A stretch of DNA of 22,676 nt. It comes from Clostridium sp. CAG:567 (GTDB lineage: Bacteria > Bacillota > Clostridia > TANB77 > CAG-508). Location of the stretch: the NCBI GenBank assembly GCA_000437855.1, contig FR902188.1, positions 1 through 22,676 of the forward strand, read 5' to 3'. Position numbers and translations under genes: made by a program. Shown here piece after piece: positions 7,967 to 14,767 of the stretch. The notes beneath the pieces are model-generated. The model ran no database searches, was not told where the DNA came from, and worked only from the letters and a program-made list of their open reading frames with translations. Numbering within the stretch: position 1 is the first letter of the stretch; every line of letters begins with the position of its first letter.

Positions 7967-8650
7967 TTATACTTTTAAAGATTTAGCAAAATTATATATA
8001 TACACAGCAATTACGATTACAAGTAAACCAATGCTTGCAATTTGATTTGGTGTAATTAAAATTCTAAGATGATCATACCTTAGCATGTCCAAAAACAGTT
8101 TAGTTAATATAGTTACTATTAGAGTTATATATGTAATCCATTTGTTCTTTTTCAAGCTATTACATACAATGAATATAACTAAAAATGATATTGTTTCAGC
8201 AATTTGGATTGGAAATAGTGAAATATTTAGTCCATCAACATAAGTTACTGAAAAAATTCCGTTATATGGAATTCCATAACAACATCCTGCTAGAAAACAA
8301 GCAACTTTTGTACCACTATATACTAATGGTAATGATAAAGCTGTGTATTTAATAATTTTACTATTTGTTGGATGAATTTTTTCAAAAACAATTGATGCAA
8401 TAAGAACTCCAATTAGCCCACCGTAAGATGATAATCCTGATTTTAAAAAGCTATTGTTTCCTGATATAATAAAAGTATATAGCTTTCCAAAAACAAATGC
8501 AAAAACAACATACATAATAAAGAAAAGATATATTTTTTTATATTCGCATTTATCTTTTTTTAATGACAAATATACATATATCATTCCTATAATTACTGAA
8601 GTCACTATAATTAAGTTATATACCCAAATCGGTGATTTATGTAATATCAT
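7967..8650 (-). CDS. Divergent prolipoprotein diacylglyceryl transferase (Lgt) family membrane protein
   Basis: A 227-residue polytopic protein of about seven hydrophobic segments. The Lgt-family features are a YGGL glycine turn (SSYGGLIG, about 81-88) and, in place of the canonical GN-x-x-N-x-E stretch, the variant ACFLAGCCYGIPYNG (about 117-131), followed by the FPIQIAE segment. True Lgt transfers diacylglyceryl from phosphatidylglycerol to lipoprotein cysteines. The canonical catalytic His and Asn/Glu residues are not obvious here, so the reaction is uncertain. It is the first gene of the copper cluster, 42 bp upstream of the copZ-like gene. The three cysteines in the AC-GCC motif could be catalytic, structural or metal-binding. 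GAGGT lies 7 nt before the ATG. Confidence 0.7.
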   Translation of the reverse strand: MILHKSPIWVYNLIIVTSVIIGMIYVYLSLKKDKCEYKKIYLFFIMYVVFAFVFGKLYTFIISGNNSFLKSGLSSYGGLIGVLIASIVFEKIHPTNSKIIKYTALSLPLVYSGTKVACFLAGCCYGIPYNGIFSVTYVDGLNISLFPIQIAETISFLVIFIVCNSLKKNKWITYITLIVTILTKLFLDMLRYDHLRILITPNQIASIGLLVIVIAVYIYNFAKSLKV

Positions 8651-8676
8651 AATTTATACCTCATAATCTTTTCCAG

Positions 8677-8697
8677 GTTATTATATCATATAATAAC
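8677..8697 (-). promoter_or_regulatory. 21-bp palindrome overlapping a -10 box upstream of the copper cluster
   Basis: GTTATTATAT and ATATAATAAC flank one central base and are perfectly inverted. On the minus strand the right half contains TATAAT, about 27 bp before the first start codon, so it can be the -10 box. No strong -35 is seen. It may be an operator for a copper-responsive repressor encoded elsewhere, or simply an AT-rich palindrome. Confidence 0.4.
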
Positions 8698-8720
8698 AAT
8701 TTTGCACTAATTTTTTATAA

Positions 8721-8759
8721 AAAGTAAAGATGTTAGTATACTTCCAACATCTTTACTTT
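8721..8759 (-). terminator. Strong intrinsic terminator
   Basis: Perfect 14-bp stem AAAGTAAAGATGTT / AACATCTTTACTTT with an 11-nt loop. On the minus strand a TTTTTATAAAAAA tail follows. It ends transcription from the island and separates it from the copper cluster. Confidence 0.8.
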
Positions 8760-8775
8760 AAATTAACTAATATAA

Positions 8776-8912
8776 TTATTTTCCACAACAGTTCTTATAC
8801 TTCTTACCCCTTCCGCAAGAAGACTTTATTTCTGTATTATCAATACTATTTTCCCAATAAATTTTGGAGATAAATATATTCTATCTCCTATTAATTTTTT
8901 AAAATATTTCAT
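8776..8912 (-). pseudogene. Chimeric relic: acetyltransferase start joined to a SEC-C coda
   Basis: The frame from the ATG at 8912 begins MKYFKKLIGDRIYLSP, like the N-termini of many clostridial GNAT acetyltransferases, and stops after 28 codons (TAA at 8826). In another frame, open from 8880, the sequence ends SSCGRGKKYKNCCGK and stops at 8776. That end resembles the zinc-binding SEC-C tail of SecA (CGSGKKYKNCCGK). The two pieces are out of frame and nothing of a GNAT core remains, so a deletion joined two genes. An alternative for the coda is an attachment-site copy of the secA 3' end. Confidence 0.6.
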
Positions 8913-8927
8913 ATATTATCACTTTTT

Positions 8928-9983
8928 TTATTTATCTTGAAATTCTTTTAAATATCTATTTGTAAATTCTTCTAGTTTATTTTTATTATTCTCTAATTTT
9001 TTCATTAGTTGATTTGCTTCATTATAAGCCATATCATACTCTTCTTTATTTACTTCTAGTCTATTATATGCACCTTGAAGTTCATCTTCATCAAGTAAAA
9101 TTATTTCTCCTGTAGGAGTTACAACAACATCTAGATATAAATCATCTTCATATGGTACATCATTCTCTTTTCCTATTTTTCTTGCAATATCAAAGTACCA
9201 TTCTACAATTTGACTATTTTCATCATATATAGCTGTTAATTTTATTTTTGAATTATAATCATAAAATTCAATCCATTTGTATCCATTGTCCAAAATACAT
9301 TTACCATCGGGTATCGTAATTTTATTAATAATCTCTTTAAAATGGTAATAGCAAATATCTCCTGTAAATTCATTGCTTGCTACCGAATTAATTTTATATA
9401 ATGTATTTTGTGATTTTTCAGTGACATGCCTATTAGCATATCTTTTATTCAAACTAATCCAATATCTTTGCACTAATTCATTACCAATATATACTTCATT
9501 TTCAAGAATTCCACCATTATTTATAATACTTTTTGCAGAGCCTATATTAGTTTTATCACAATCCATTAAAACATTATCAATACCTAATTCTTTACATTTT
9601 TTTAATGCCAATCTTATTTGCTCTGTAGCATAACCTTTTCTTCTTTCAGATGGTCTTACACTATCGCCTATATGTCCTCCATATTGTAATAATTTTTCAT
9701 TTAATTTATGTCTGATTTGTAAATTTCCAACAACTCTATTATCAGATTTTCTTACTGTTAAATATAGTGTTGCAGGAATCCTATTATCTTCAATACTTTC
9801 TTCTGATAAATCCTTTTGTACTTTTAGTAGCCATTCTTCAAAATTTTTAATTCTGTCTAATCCACCATCTCCTGCAATTTCATACTCTCCATTATCAAAA
9901 AATTCTTGTAGATATTCTTCAACTTGAGTTTTATATTCTGGCGTTGGAAACACTAATTCTAGTTCATCTTGTATTTTATTCAT
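8928..9983 (-). CDS. GNAT acetyltransferase fused to a DUF402 domain
   Basis: Two-domain protein of 351 residues from the ATG at 9983. Residues about 3-180 are a GNAT N-acetyltransferase with the acetyl-CoA loop RPSERRKGYATEQ (about 111-123) and the NIGSAKSIINNGG segment. Residues about 200-320 match the DUF402 family: EWYFDI (261-266), EDDLYLDVVVTPTGEI and LLDEDEL (296-302). Characterised DUF402 proteins, such as Ntdp and FomD, are nucleotide phosphohydrolases. An acidic C-terminal helix follows. An in-frame ATG at 10019 would add 12 residues, but AAGGAGG lies inside that extension, so I chose the inner ATG. Substrates are unknown. The gene is intact and sits in the island between a relic and an IS end. 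Confidence 0.8.
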   Translation of the reverse strand: MNKIQDELELVFPTPEYKTQVEEYLQEFFDNGEYEIAGDGGLDRIKNFEEWLLKVQKDLSEESIEDNRIPATLYLTVRKSDNRVVGNLQIRHKLNEKLLQYGGHIGDSVRPSERRKGYATEQIRLALKKCKELGIDNVLMDCDKTNIGSAKSIINNGGILENEVYIGNELVQRYWISLNKRYANRHVTEKSQNTLYKINSVASNEFTGDICYYHFKEIINKITIPDGKCILDNGYKWIEFYDYNSKIKLTAIYDENSQIVEWYFDIARKIGKENDVPYEDDLYLDVVVTPTGEIILLDEDELQGAYNRLEVNKEEYDMAYNEANQLMKKLENNKNKLEEFTNRYLKEFQDK

Positions 9984-10206
9984 TCCTATCACTTTCCTCC
10001 TTATAAAAATAAGCCTCACAAAGAAATCCTATTAAGACTCCTTTGCAAGACTTTTAAAATCTATACACAGTGTAAATAACCATCTATCTAGGTTATCCTA
10101 TATCGCTCAAAATTTAATTATTTTTTAGATATACTCTTAAAACTTTTTTTATTTTAACATAAATTTTCACGGTTGTCAAATAGCTTGTGTAAACTTTATA
10201 TGTTTT
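9984..10206. other. Intergenic stretch, no supported gene
   Basis: The stretch holds only the ribosome binding site of the downstream GNAT gene, a small ACACAGTGT palindrome near 10066 and short frames without starts. Some may be the end of a lost gene, but none is recognisable. Confidence 0.5.
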
Positions 10207-10320
10207 TATGAAAGAAATGTGATAATGTCTTAAGTAAAGAAATGAGAAAATGTCCCAACTAATAAAATTTTGTTTTCTTAAATGATATACCATTGTTATC
10301 ATTTAAATCCTTTATAAAGA
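10207..10320 (+). mobile_element. Solo left end of an insertion sequence
   Basis: Bases 10207-10274 are identical to 14789-14856, the left end of the deleted IS near 15 kb, in the same orientation. Weaker similarity continues to about 10310 through an AATGATATA...TATCATTT segment. No transposase follows, so this is a solo or truncated end. Confidence 0.7.
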
Positions 10321-10332
10321 AAACTTATCCAA

Positions 10333-10467
10333 CTAATCTCGCAAAAAAGTTTCTTTACTTATCACTTTAGTAAAGAAACTTTCTTTATATTCTACTAAAT
10401 TTATAAAACCACCTATATTGTCTCCTGATTTTTCTGTAATTGATTTTTTTATATCTTCATCAGACAT
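10333..10467 (-). CDS. Doubtful 44-residue open frame after the SUKH gene
   Basis: A frame from the ATG at 10467 encodes a 44-residue acidic peptide starting MSDEDIKKSITEKSGDNIGG. AGGAAA lies about 10 nt upstream. The frame is open further upstream into the SUKH gene and ends inside the terminator hairpin. It may be a small gene or the C-terminal remnant of a deleted one. I do not recognise the family. Confidence 0.25.
   Translation of the reverse strand: MSDEDIKKSITEKSGDNIGGFINLVEYKESFFTKVISKETFLRD
10341..10381 (-). terminator. Intrinsic terminator after the SUKH gene
   Basis: Perfect 12-bp stem AAGTTTCTTTAC / GTAAAGAAACTT (10347-10358 and 10370-10381). TTTTTT follows on the minus strand. 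Confidence 0.78.
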
Positions 10468-10490
10468 AGTTGCAATTTCCTGTAATTCTC

Positions 10491-10967
10491 CTATGTTTCT
10501 TCCCAATATTGATCATCTGTTAAAAACTCATAAGCTGATGCAATCAAGCCCTCCCAATAATCAAATGATGTATTTGGTATTTCTCTTTTTATATCTTCAA
10601 ATGTATTTTTGCATTCTTCTTTATCTTCTAAATCAGTTTCATCTAATTTTTTTAATATGTTTATAAATTGATCTAAACTATTGGCTATTATTTGTAATGA
10701 TGACCAATCATCGTGAAACATAGAGTATATTGGCAATTCTTCCTCATCTATTTTTGCTATTATTGGATCTCCACAACAAGAATCATTTCCTATAACAACA
10801 TATTCCTCTCCAATCCAATCTTCTATTAGCTCACCTGTTAATCCATTATATCTATAACCTGCTTGTGCCTCTTCTATTTCATCTTTTCCATATATATGAA
10901 TATCACTAAGCCCTACTTCTATATCATTTATATCTATATTAAATATTTTCTCTGGTACTTTTAACAT
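10491..10967 (-). CDS. SMI1/KNR4 (SUKH) family protein, possible immunity protein
   Basis: A 158-residue acidic protein with the SUKH core: AQAGYRYNGLTGELIEDW, then VVIGNDSCCGDPIIAKI, then LPIYSMFHDDWSSLQIIANSL, and a final conserved-looking YWEGLIASAYEFL helix. Many SUKH proteins neutralise polymorphic or contact-dependent toxins, and others have housekeeping roles. No toxin gene is visible next to it. The nearest intact partner is the C39-like cysteine peptidase upstream on the same strand. AAGGAG lies 10 nt before the ATG. It is probably transcribed from the peptidase direction and ends at the hairpin at 10341-10381. The family call is good; the immunity role is inference. Confidence 0.75.
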   Translation of the reverse strand: MLKVPEKIFNIDINDIEVGLSDIHIYGKDEIEEAQAGYRYNGLTGELIEDWIGEEYVVIGNDSCCGDPIIAKIDEEELPIYSMFHDDWSSLQIIANSLDQFINILKKLDETDLEDKEECKNTFEDIKREIPNTSFDYWEGLIASAYEFLTDDQYWEET

Positions 10968-10985
10968 ATTTTAATTTCTCCTTTT

Positions 10986-11084
10986 TTACTCAAATTGATT
11001 TGCAAGTTGGTCTATTGTTACTCCACCTTTACAATACCAATCTATCTCAACATAGTCTATCTCTTTAATACAATAATAGACCTC
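10986..11084 (-). pseudogene. C-terminal remnant of an unknown protein
   Basis: A frame without a start codon encodes about 32 residues ending DWYCKGGVTIDQLANQFE, then TAA at 10986. It overlaps the last codons of the C39-like peptidase in another frame and fills the gap before the SUKH gene. The ending looks like a genuine folded C-terminus, but I do not recognise the family. It fits the island pattern of gene ends left by deletions. Confidence 0.4.
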
Positions 11085-11632
11085 TTATCCTTTTCTAGCA
11101 ACGAAAAATCCTTTTTATCTTCATCAAATAATCTTTCTATTTTTACAAGTCTGTTATGGCTAAATGTTTCGTGTAATACAATTGCAACATCATTATCAGT
11201 AGTATAATAATCTTCTTCTAAATAATATGGATCAAAAATATATGCAAAAATATCATCCATTTTTGTAATTAAAACATAATGTTCACCACCCTGCCAACAA
11301 CGAGCAATTATAACTGAACTTCCATTTAAACTTTTTTTCATACTCTCAACATCAACTTTATCTGCGTTTAATATTTTACATTTTAAATTAAATTCGTCAT
11401 TTTTATTAGCATAATCAACAAAATGTTTAGCCAATAATTCTGCATTATGTGTTGATGTTCCACCTTTTCCTGTTATTCCTTCTGAATTTTTAACATCAAG
11501 AGTGAGTTTATATATTTCTTTTAACAGCTCTATTGGTATATCCTCCCTGTCATATAAATACGCCAATGCATTAACAAATGAAGTTGTTCCACAGTCATAT
11601 TCTGTGTTCTGATATCTCAAAGGTATTTTCAT
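11057..11632 (-). CDS. C39-like (papain-fold) cysteine peptidase
   Basis: A 191-residue protein of the peptidase C39-like type. The catalytic triad is in the expected order: C14 in EYDCGTTSFVNAL with Q8 as the oxyanion-hole candidate, H118 in GGEHYVLITK, and D134 in IFDPYYL. There is no signal peptide or ABC-transporter part, so it is probably cytosolic and not a bacteriocin leader peptidase. The substrate is unknown. GGGGAG lies 7 nt before the ATG. Upstream on the same strand is hydrolase and kinase debris; downstream, after a short remnant, is the SUKH gene. The family is well supported, while a link with SUKH is only positional. Confidence 0.8.
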   Translation of the reverse strand: MKIPLRYQNTEYDCGTTSFVNALAYLYDREDIPIELLKEIYKLTLDVKNSEGITGKGGTSTHNAELLAKHFVDYANKNDEFNLKCKILNADKVDVESMKKSLNGSSVIIARCWQGGEHYVLITKMDDIFAYIFDPYYLEEDYYTTDNDVAIVLHETFSHNRLVKIERLFDEDKKDFSLLEKDKRSIIVLKR

Positions 11633-11651
11633 TTTTTTCTCCCCTCAATAT

Positions 11652-11907
11652 TTATAAATATTTTAATAATTCTTCAAATTCTGTATATCCAAATTTACTA
11701 TTTAAATGTCCACCATTCTTTATTACAAATTGTTTATCAGAAATAGTATCAGCAAAATCTTTTTCAACCTCATATTTTACATACGCCTGTTGGAAAATCT
11801 GGTGTATAAACTTCTAATTCTTTCTTTTCTATTTCTTTTCTTAAGTAAGGAAACCAATTAACAAATGAATTTCCAAAACTTCCATGTATTATAAAATAAT
11901 TGTTCAT
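11652..11907 (-). pseudogene. Internally deleted RBBP9/YdeN-type serine hydrolase
   Basis: Frame one starts at the ATG at 11907: MNNYFIIHGSFGNSFVNWFP...TPDFPTGV, the N-terminus of the small alpha/beta hydrolases of the RBBP9/YdeN family. It runs into a stop at 11770. A second frame from about 11785 to 11652 gives YVKYEVEKDFADTISDKQ then GGHLNSKFGYTEFEELL, the C-terminus of the same family including the catalytic His. The middle, with the nucleophilic Ser, is missing and the parts are out of frame. The kinase relic runs straight into its start codon without a ribosome binding site. Confidence 0.72.
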
Positions 11908-12396
11908 AGAGTCATAAATAAAATCTGGCTTAATGTCTAATTGATTTATCATTGCAGTTTGTTTAGCAAGTTCTTTTATTATTTCTTTATTTGCTTTTTG
12001 ATTTAATTCAAAATAGTTTTTACCATCAATATATTCAAATACACAAATATCATAATGATTTTTTTTATAATCCAACTCTAATACAATATCATTATTTATC
12101 TTTAAAGGTTTAGGTGCATTTATTTGACTATTGGCTACTACTCGTATTCTTTCTAAATAATTAACTATATCTTGTCTTGTTCTAATATTATTAAAAATCT
12201 TAACACAATACTTACCCTTTGTTGTAGTTAAATAATAGTTATAATCTTCATATCCAATAGTTATTAACTCATTTGAAATAAAACCACCTAAATTATATTG
12301 ACTACATATTTGCTCTGATATATTCTTTAAATCAGTATTAAGTCCTATTCGCTTATTAAAAATTACAATTAACCAATTATAATAATAACATACTCC
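11908..12396 (-). pseudogene. Truncated APH/choline-kinase-like phosphotransferase
   Basis: An open frame of about 163 codons lacks an ATG and begins after TAG at 12397. It reads FNKRIGLNTDLKNIS, then LITIGYEDYNYYLTT, the ATP-site lysine strand GKYCVKIF and the hinge-like DICVFEYIDGKNYFEL, ending FIYDS at 11908. These are N-lobe features of aminoglycoside-phosphotransferase-type kinases. The catalytic HGD loop and metal-binding DF motif are absent because the frame passes directly into the hydrolase relic. The gene is dead or at best a fragment. Confidence 0.65.
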
Positions 12397-12404
12397 CTAG
12401 TTTT

Positions 12405-12527
12405 TTACCACAATTCTACCAAAATTTCTATAAGAATTTCTTTATGTAATAAGGCTATTTCTTGAAATTCAGAAATAACCTTGTTTTTATCAATTTGTTT
12501 TAAAATAATTAAATTGTGAAGTCTTAC
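12405..12527 (-). pseudogene. Short C-terminal remnant, family unknown
   Basis: A 40-codon frame without a start encodes a hydrophobic, Ile/Leu-rich helix-like sequence (FQEIALLHKEILIEILVELW) and stops at 12405. It overlaps the end of the C39-type relic in another frame. No family is recognised. Confidence 0.25.
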
Positions 12528-12627
12528 TTACTTCATAAGCATTCCACATTATAGTTTGACTAGAAGCAGGATCAACCTTCATAACATTGACAGAGTCTAT
12601 ACCTGTGACTGCAACCCAATGTTGATT
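12490..12627 (-). pseudogene. C-terminal fragment of a second C39-like peptidase
   Basis: The frame encodes NQHWVAVTGIDSVNVMKVDP, then SSQTIMWNAYEVSKTSQF, and stops at 12490. QHWVAVTGID and VDPAS carry the His and Asp of a papain/C39-like catalytic site. The part with the Cys is missing. It is joined, out of frame, to an integrase N-terminus near 12628. Confidence 0.6.
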
Positions 12628-12793
12628 GCCCGGTATTCAAATACTCATTGTATGCAATAATACCTGCTTGTTTTGCCTCACTTTTTGTTGCGAACCCTGA
12701 TTTGTTTTTAAATTTTCTTTTTCCATCGATTGAAGCAATTTCAAATTTATATTGATATACTTCTCCTCTTTTTTGAACTGTTACATCAGCCAT
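12628..12793 (-). pseudogene. Tyrosine integrase N-terminal stub (copy 1)
   Basis: Starts at the ATG at 12793 behind GGAGGAGATTATT. The first 55 codons, MADVTVQKRGEVYQYKFEIA then KSGFATKSEAKQAG and YNEYLNTG, match the arm-type DNA-binding domain of phage and ICE tyrosine integrases. The core-binding and catalytic domains are absent. After NTG the sequence changes to the C39-type fragment, although the frame stays open to 12572. A frame extension upstream of 12793 would cross a terminator hairpin and is not credible. Confidence 0.75.
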
Positions 12794-12829
12794 AATAATC
12801 TCTCCTCCATTTACATTTGAGTAAATGAA

Positions 12830-12853
12830 AAAGTTGGCACGAATGCCAACTTT
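12830..12853 (-). terminator. UUCG-loop intrinsic terminator
   Basis: Perfect 10-bp stem AAAGTTGGCA / TGCCAACTTT closing a TTCG loop on the minus strand, followed by TTCATTTACT. It lies 37 bases upstream of integrase stub 1. Confidence 0.75.
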
Positions 12854-12857
12854 ATAT

Positions 12858-12954
12858 TGTTTGCAAAAATGTTTGCATAGAGATTTCTTTGTTTTACAAG
12901 GCTTTCCGACGATTTTGTTTTCAATTTTTTTTGTTTGCAAACAAATTGCAAACA
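12858..12954. repeat. Cluster of TGTTTGCA repeats upstream of integrase stub 1
   Basis: TGTTTGCA occurs at 12858-12865, 12870-12877 and 12932-12939. It occurs inverted at 12947-12954 and again within the perfect palindrome TGTTTGCAAACA at 12932-12943. Spaced short repeats next to an integrase gene are typical of arm-type binding sites for integrase or excisionase. Confidence 0.5.
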
Positions 12955-13015
12955 TTTTGCTATTTTTAGCACTTTTTTGAACTTTTCAAAATCTCGCAAA
13001 CCCTTATTTTATGTG

Positions 13016-13273
13016 TTATTTACCACAACAGTTCTTATACTTCTTACCGCTGCCACATGTTCGAGTTTTTATAATATTTATTATACTATAAGTATTATCT
13101 GTATTAGTTGTATTTACTCATGTTTCAGTTTTTGAAATATCAGTATTATTTGTATTTATTGTACTTATTTTATCTATTAATATTTTTCGCTTGGCGACAT
13201 TGTCTACATCGTTATTTGTCTATATATAATTAATTAAGATATATTTTCTTAATTCTTCATCAGTATAACACAC
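13016..13273 (-). pseudogene. Decayed SEC-C-tailed reading frame
   Basis: One frame runs from about 13273 to the TAA at 13016 with two internal stops (TAG, TGA). It begins CYTDEELRKYILINYI, passes through Asn/Thr-rich sequence and ends TRTCGSGKKYKNCCGK, a SEC-C zinc-binding coda like that of SecA. Few stops for such AT-rich DNA suggests a recently decayed gene for a SEC-C protein. The coda is nearly identical in bases to the one at 8776 (26 bp, GGTAAGAAG...CTGTTGTGG) and differs from secA mainly at synonymous sites. An attachment-site duplication of the secA end is the alternative. Confidence 0.55.
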
Positions 13274-13282
13274 TAAAAAAAA

Positions 13283-14131
13283 TTATACAATGCTTTTTTC
13301 TTCAATTCGAGCTATAAATTCAATAATTAATTCAATAACATTTTTGAATTCAATTCCATTAGCATATTTATTTTTCTTACTATAAATATTCCACTTTTCA
13401 TTTATTCTTTCATATGTACTAATTTCTTTTAATATAATTTCATAATCTTTATAATACTCTAAAGATTCTCTTTTTATTAACGTATTATTCAATGCACTTC
13501 TAAAATCTGCATTATTAATTTCATCTTTCATATTATGCAAGAAAAAATATACATCATAATAGTCTTTCATTCTTGTATTATATTTTCCTCTTCTTAAGAT
13601 TGTCTCGATTTTTTCAGCTAAAATTGTCTCAATATTATACGAATCAATTATTATCTTTTTATTATCAAATATAGATATGTACTCAAATTTTAATTCTCTT
13701 GGTGTAACTTCATCTCCTGTTGAAATATCAATTTCTAATTCAACTTTTAAGTTATCAAATTTACCTATTATATGATATTTATTCCCACCATACTCATCAT
13801 CTTCACGAATATCTGTTATATTTATAATTTTAAATTTTACTCCATCTTCAAGATCAATAGATAAAATTTGATTCAATACATTTACCATTTTTTCTTTTGA
13901 TACATCAATTCCTTTAATTGTAACATCCATATCTCTTGTTGTTCTACTTTCAATGCCTAACATTGCAGATAAAAGTAAACCACCTTTTAAAATAAAATTA
14001 TCTCTATATCCTGAAACTGATATCCTTTCTAATATTCTTTCAAACATAAATCTTTGATATACTTCTAACTGTGTTAAATTATTATCTCTTGCAATTTGTT
14101 TTGACTTTTCAAATAAATCTATATATTTCAT
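13283..14131 (-). CDS. abiEii: AbiEii-type nucleotidyltransferase toxin
   Basis: Toxin of the AbiE toxin-antitoxin and abortive-infection system. The family has a DNA polymerase beta-like nucleotidyltransferase fold, and known members use nucleotides to modify tRNA and arrest growth. In 282 residues the expected motifs are present: KGG (49-51) with LLLSAMLG, then RTTRDMDV (63-70) with the metal-binding aspartates, ELEID (131-135), LAEKIETILRRGKYNTRMKD (171-190) and the following YYDVYFF. The gene begins one base after the abiEi stop codon (TAA A ATG), so the pair is translationally coupled. The catalytic motifs are intact, so it is probably functional. It lies between the IS remnant and the SEC-C relic. 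Confidence 0.9.
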   Translation of the reverse strand: MKYIDLFEKSKQIARDNNLTQLEVYQRFMFERILERISVSGYRDNFILKGGLLLSAMLGIESRTTRDMDVTIKGIDVSKEKMVNVLNQILSIDLEDGVKFKIINITDIREDDEYGGNKYHIIGKFDNLKVELEIDISTGDEVTPRELKFEYISIFDNKKIIIDSYNIETILAEKIETILRRGKYNTRMKDYYDVYFFLHNMKDEINNADFRSALNNTLIKRESLEYYKDYEIILKEISTYERINEKWNIYSKKNKYANGIEFKNVIELIIEFIARIEEKSIV

Positions 14132-14132
14132 T

Positions 14133-14702
14133 TTACATCAGCACCTCCATAATATCTATGACTTTTTCGTCCACATTAAATATCTTTGAATATTCTTCTA
14201 ATCTTTCTAAATTTTTATTTTTTTGCTTGAAATAGTTCTTTATAATCTTATTATATAATTCTGCATCCACTGAATTTTTATTTTTTATAATATCACATAT
14301 ACATCTTTCTTGATTATAAATAATTATTGGATTTCCACATGGACTCGTTAATGTTGTAATTCCAATATTAAATTTTTCTTCATTAACATAATGAATATCA
14401 ATATTCTCGTTTATATTATTGTGGCTTAATGTTGTTACTTCCATTTTATACGGTGCTCTATCACTCAATCCCCACAAATAACAAGCTGTATTATACGAAA
14501 AAACAATATTAGAGAACCTTTTTTGTAATATATAAAACTCATCTTCAAATGTATTATAATCTATATAAATCCCTTGTGCTACTTTTCTTATTATTTTTTT
14601 CTCTATAAGACTAGGAATCATTGGTTTAGAAATCCCTATATTTATTAATTCTGAAGTTGTAATATATCCATGATTTTCTTTCAAAAAATTTTTTATTTCC
14701 AT
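14133..14702 (-). CDS. abiEi: AbiEi-type antitoxin and transcriptional repressor
   Basis: Antitoxin of the AbiE pair. In studied systems AbiEi also represses its own operon by binding inverted repeats in the promoter. The 189-residue protein has the N-terminal winged helix (about 1-50: NHGYITTSELINIGISKP then IIRKVAQGIYID) and the C-terminal antitoxin domain with FSYNTACYLWGLSDRAPYKME and the TSPCGNPIIIYNQERCICDII strand-helix region (about 118-140). AGAGGTGG lies 6 nt before the ATG. The ribosome binding site is part of the right arm of the promoter inverted repeat, so repressor binding and translation signals overlap. Confidence 0.9.
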   Translation of the reverse strand: MEIKNFLKENHGYITTSELINIGISKPMIPSLIEKKIIRKVAQGIYIDYNTFEDEFYILQKRFSNIVFSYNTACYLWGLSDRAPYKMEVTTLSHNNINENIDIHYVNEEKFNIGITTLTSPCGNPIIIYNQERCICDIIKNKNSVDAELYNKIIKNYFKQKNKNLERLEEYSKIFNVDEKVIDIMEVLM

Positions 14703-14709
14703 ATATAGC

Positions 14710-14767
14710 CACCTCTTTACTTTTTCTCGTATATTATAACATATTTACGAGTAAAAGTAAAGAGGTG
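14710..14767 (-). promoter_or_regulatory. abiE promoter inside a 22-bp inverted repeat (AbiEi operator)
   Basis: Arms 14710-14731 and 14746-14767 are inverted with one mismatch in 22. On the minus strand -35 TTTACT and -10 TATAAT are 17 bp apart, and the -10 is preceded by TG (TGTTATAAT). The -10 sits in the loop and the -35 in one arm. AbiEi repressors are known to bind such inverted repeats, so this is very probably the autoregulatory operator. Confidence 0.8.

Noticed and set aside
10114..10302. 62-codon minus-strand frame
   Set aside because: It overlaps the solo IS end, has no ribosome binding site and gives a composition typical of translated AT-rich DNA.
12794..12999. N-terminal extension of integrase stub 1 and an overlapping 62-codon frame
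   Set aside because: Both read through a perfect UUCG-loop terminator and the repeat cluster. The ATG at 12793 has an ideal ribosome binding site.
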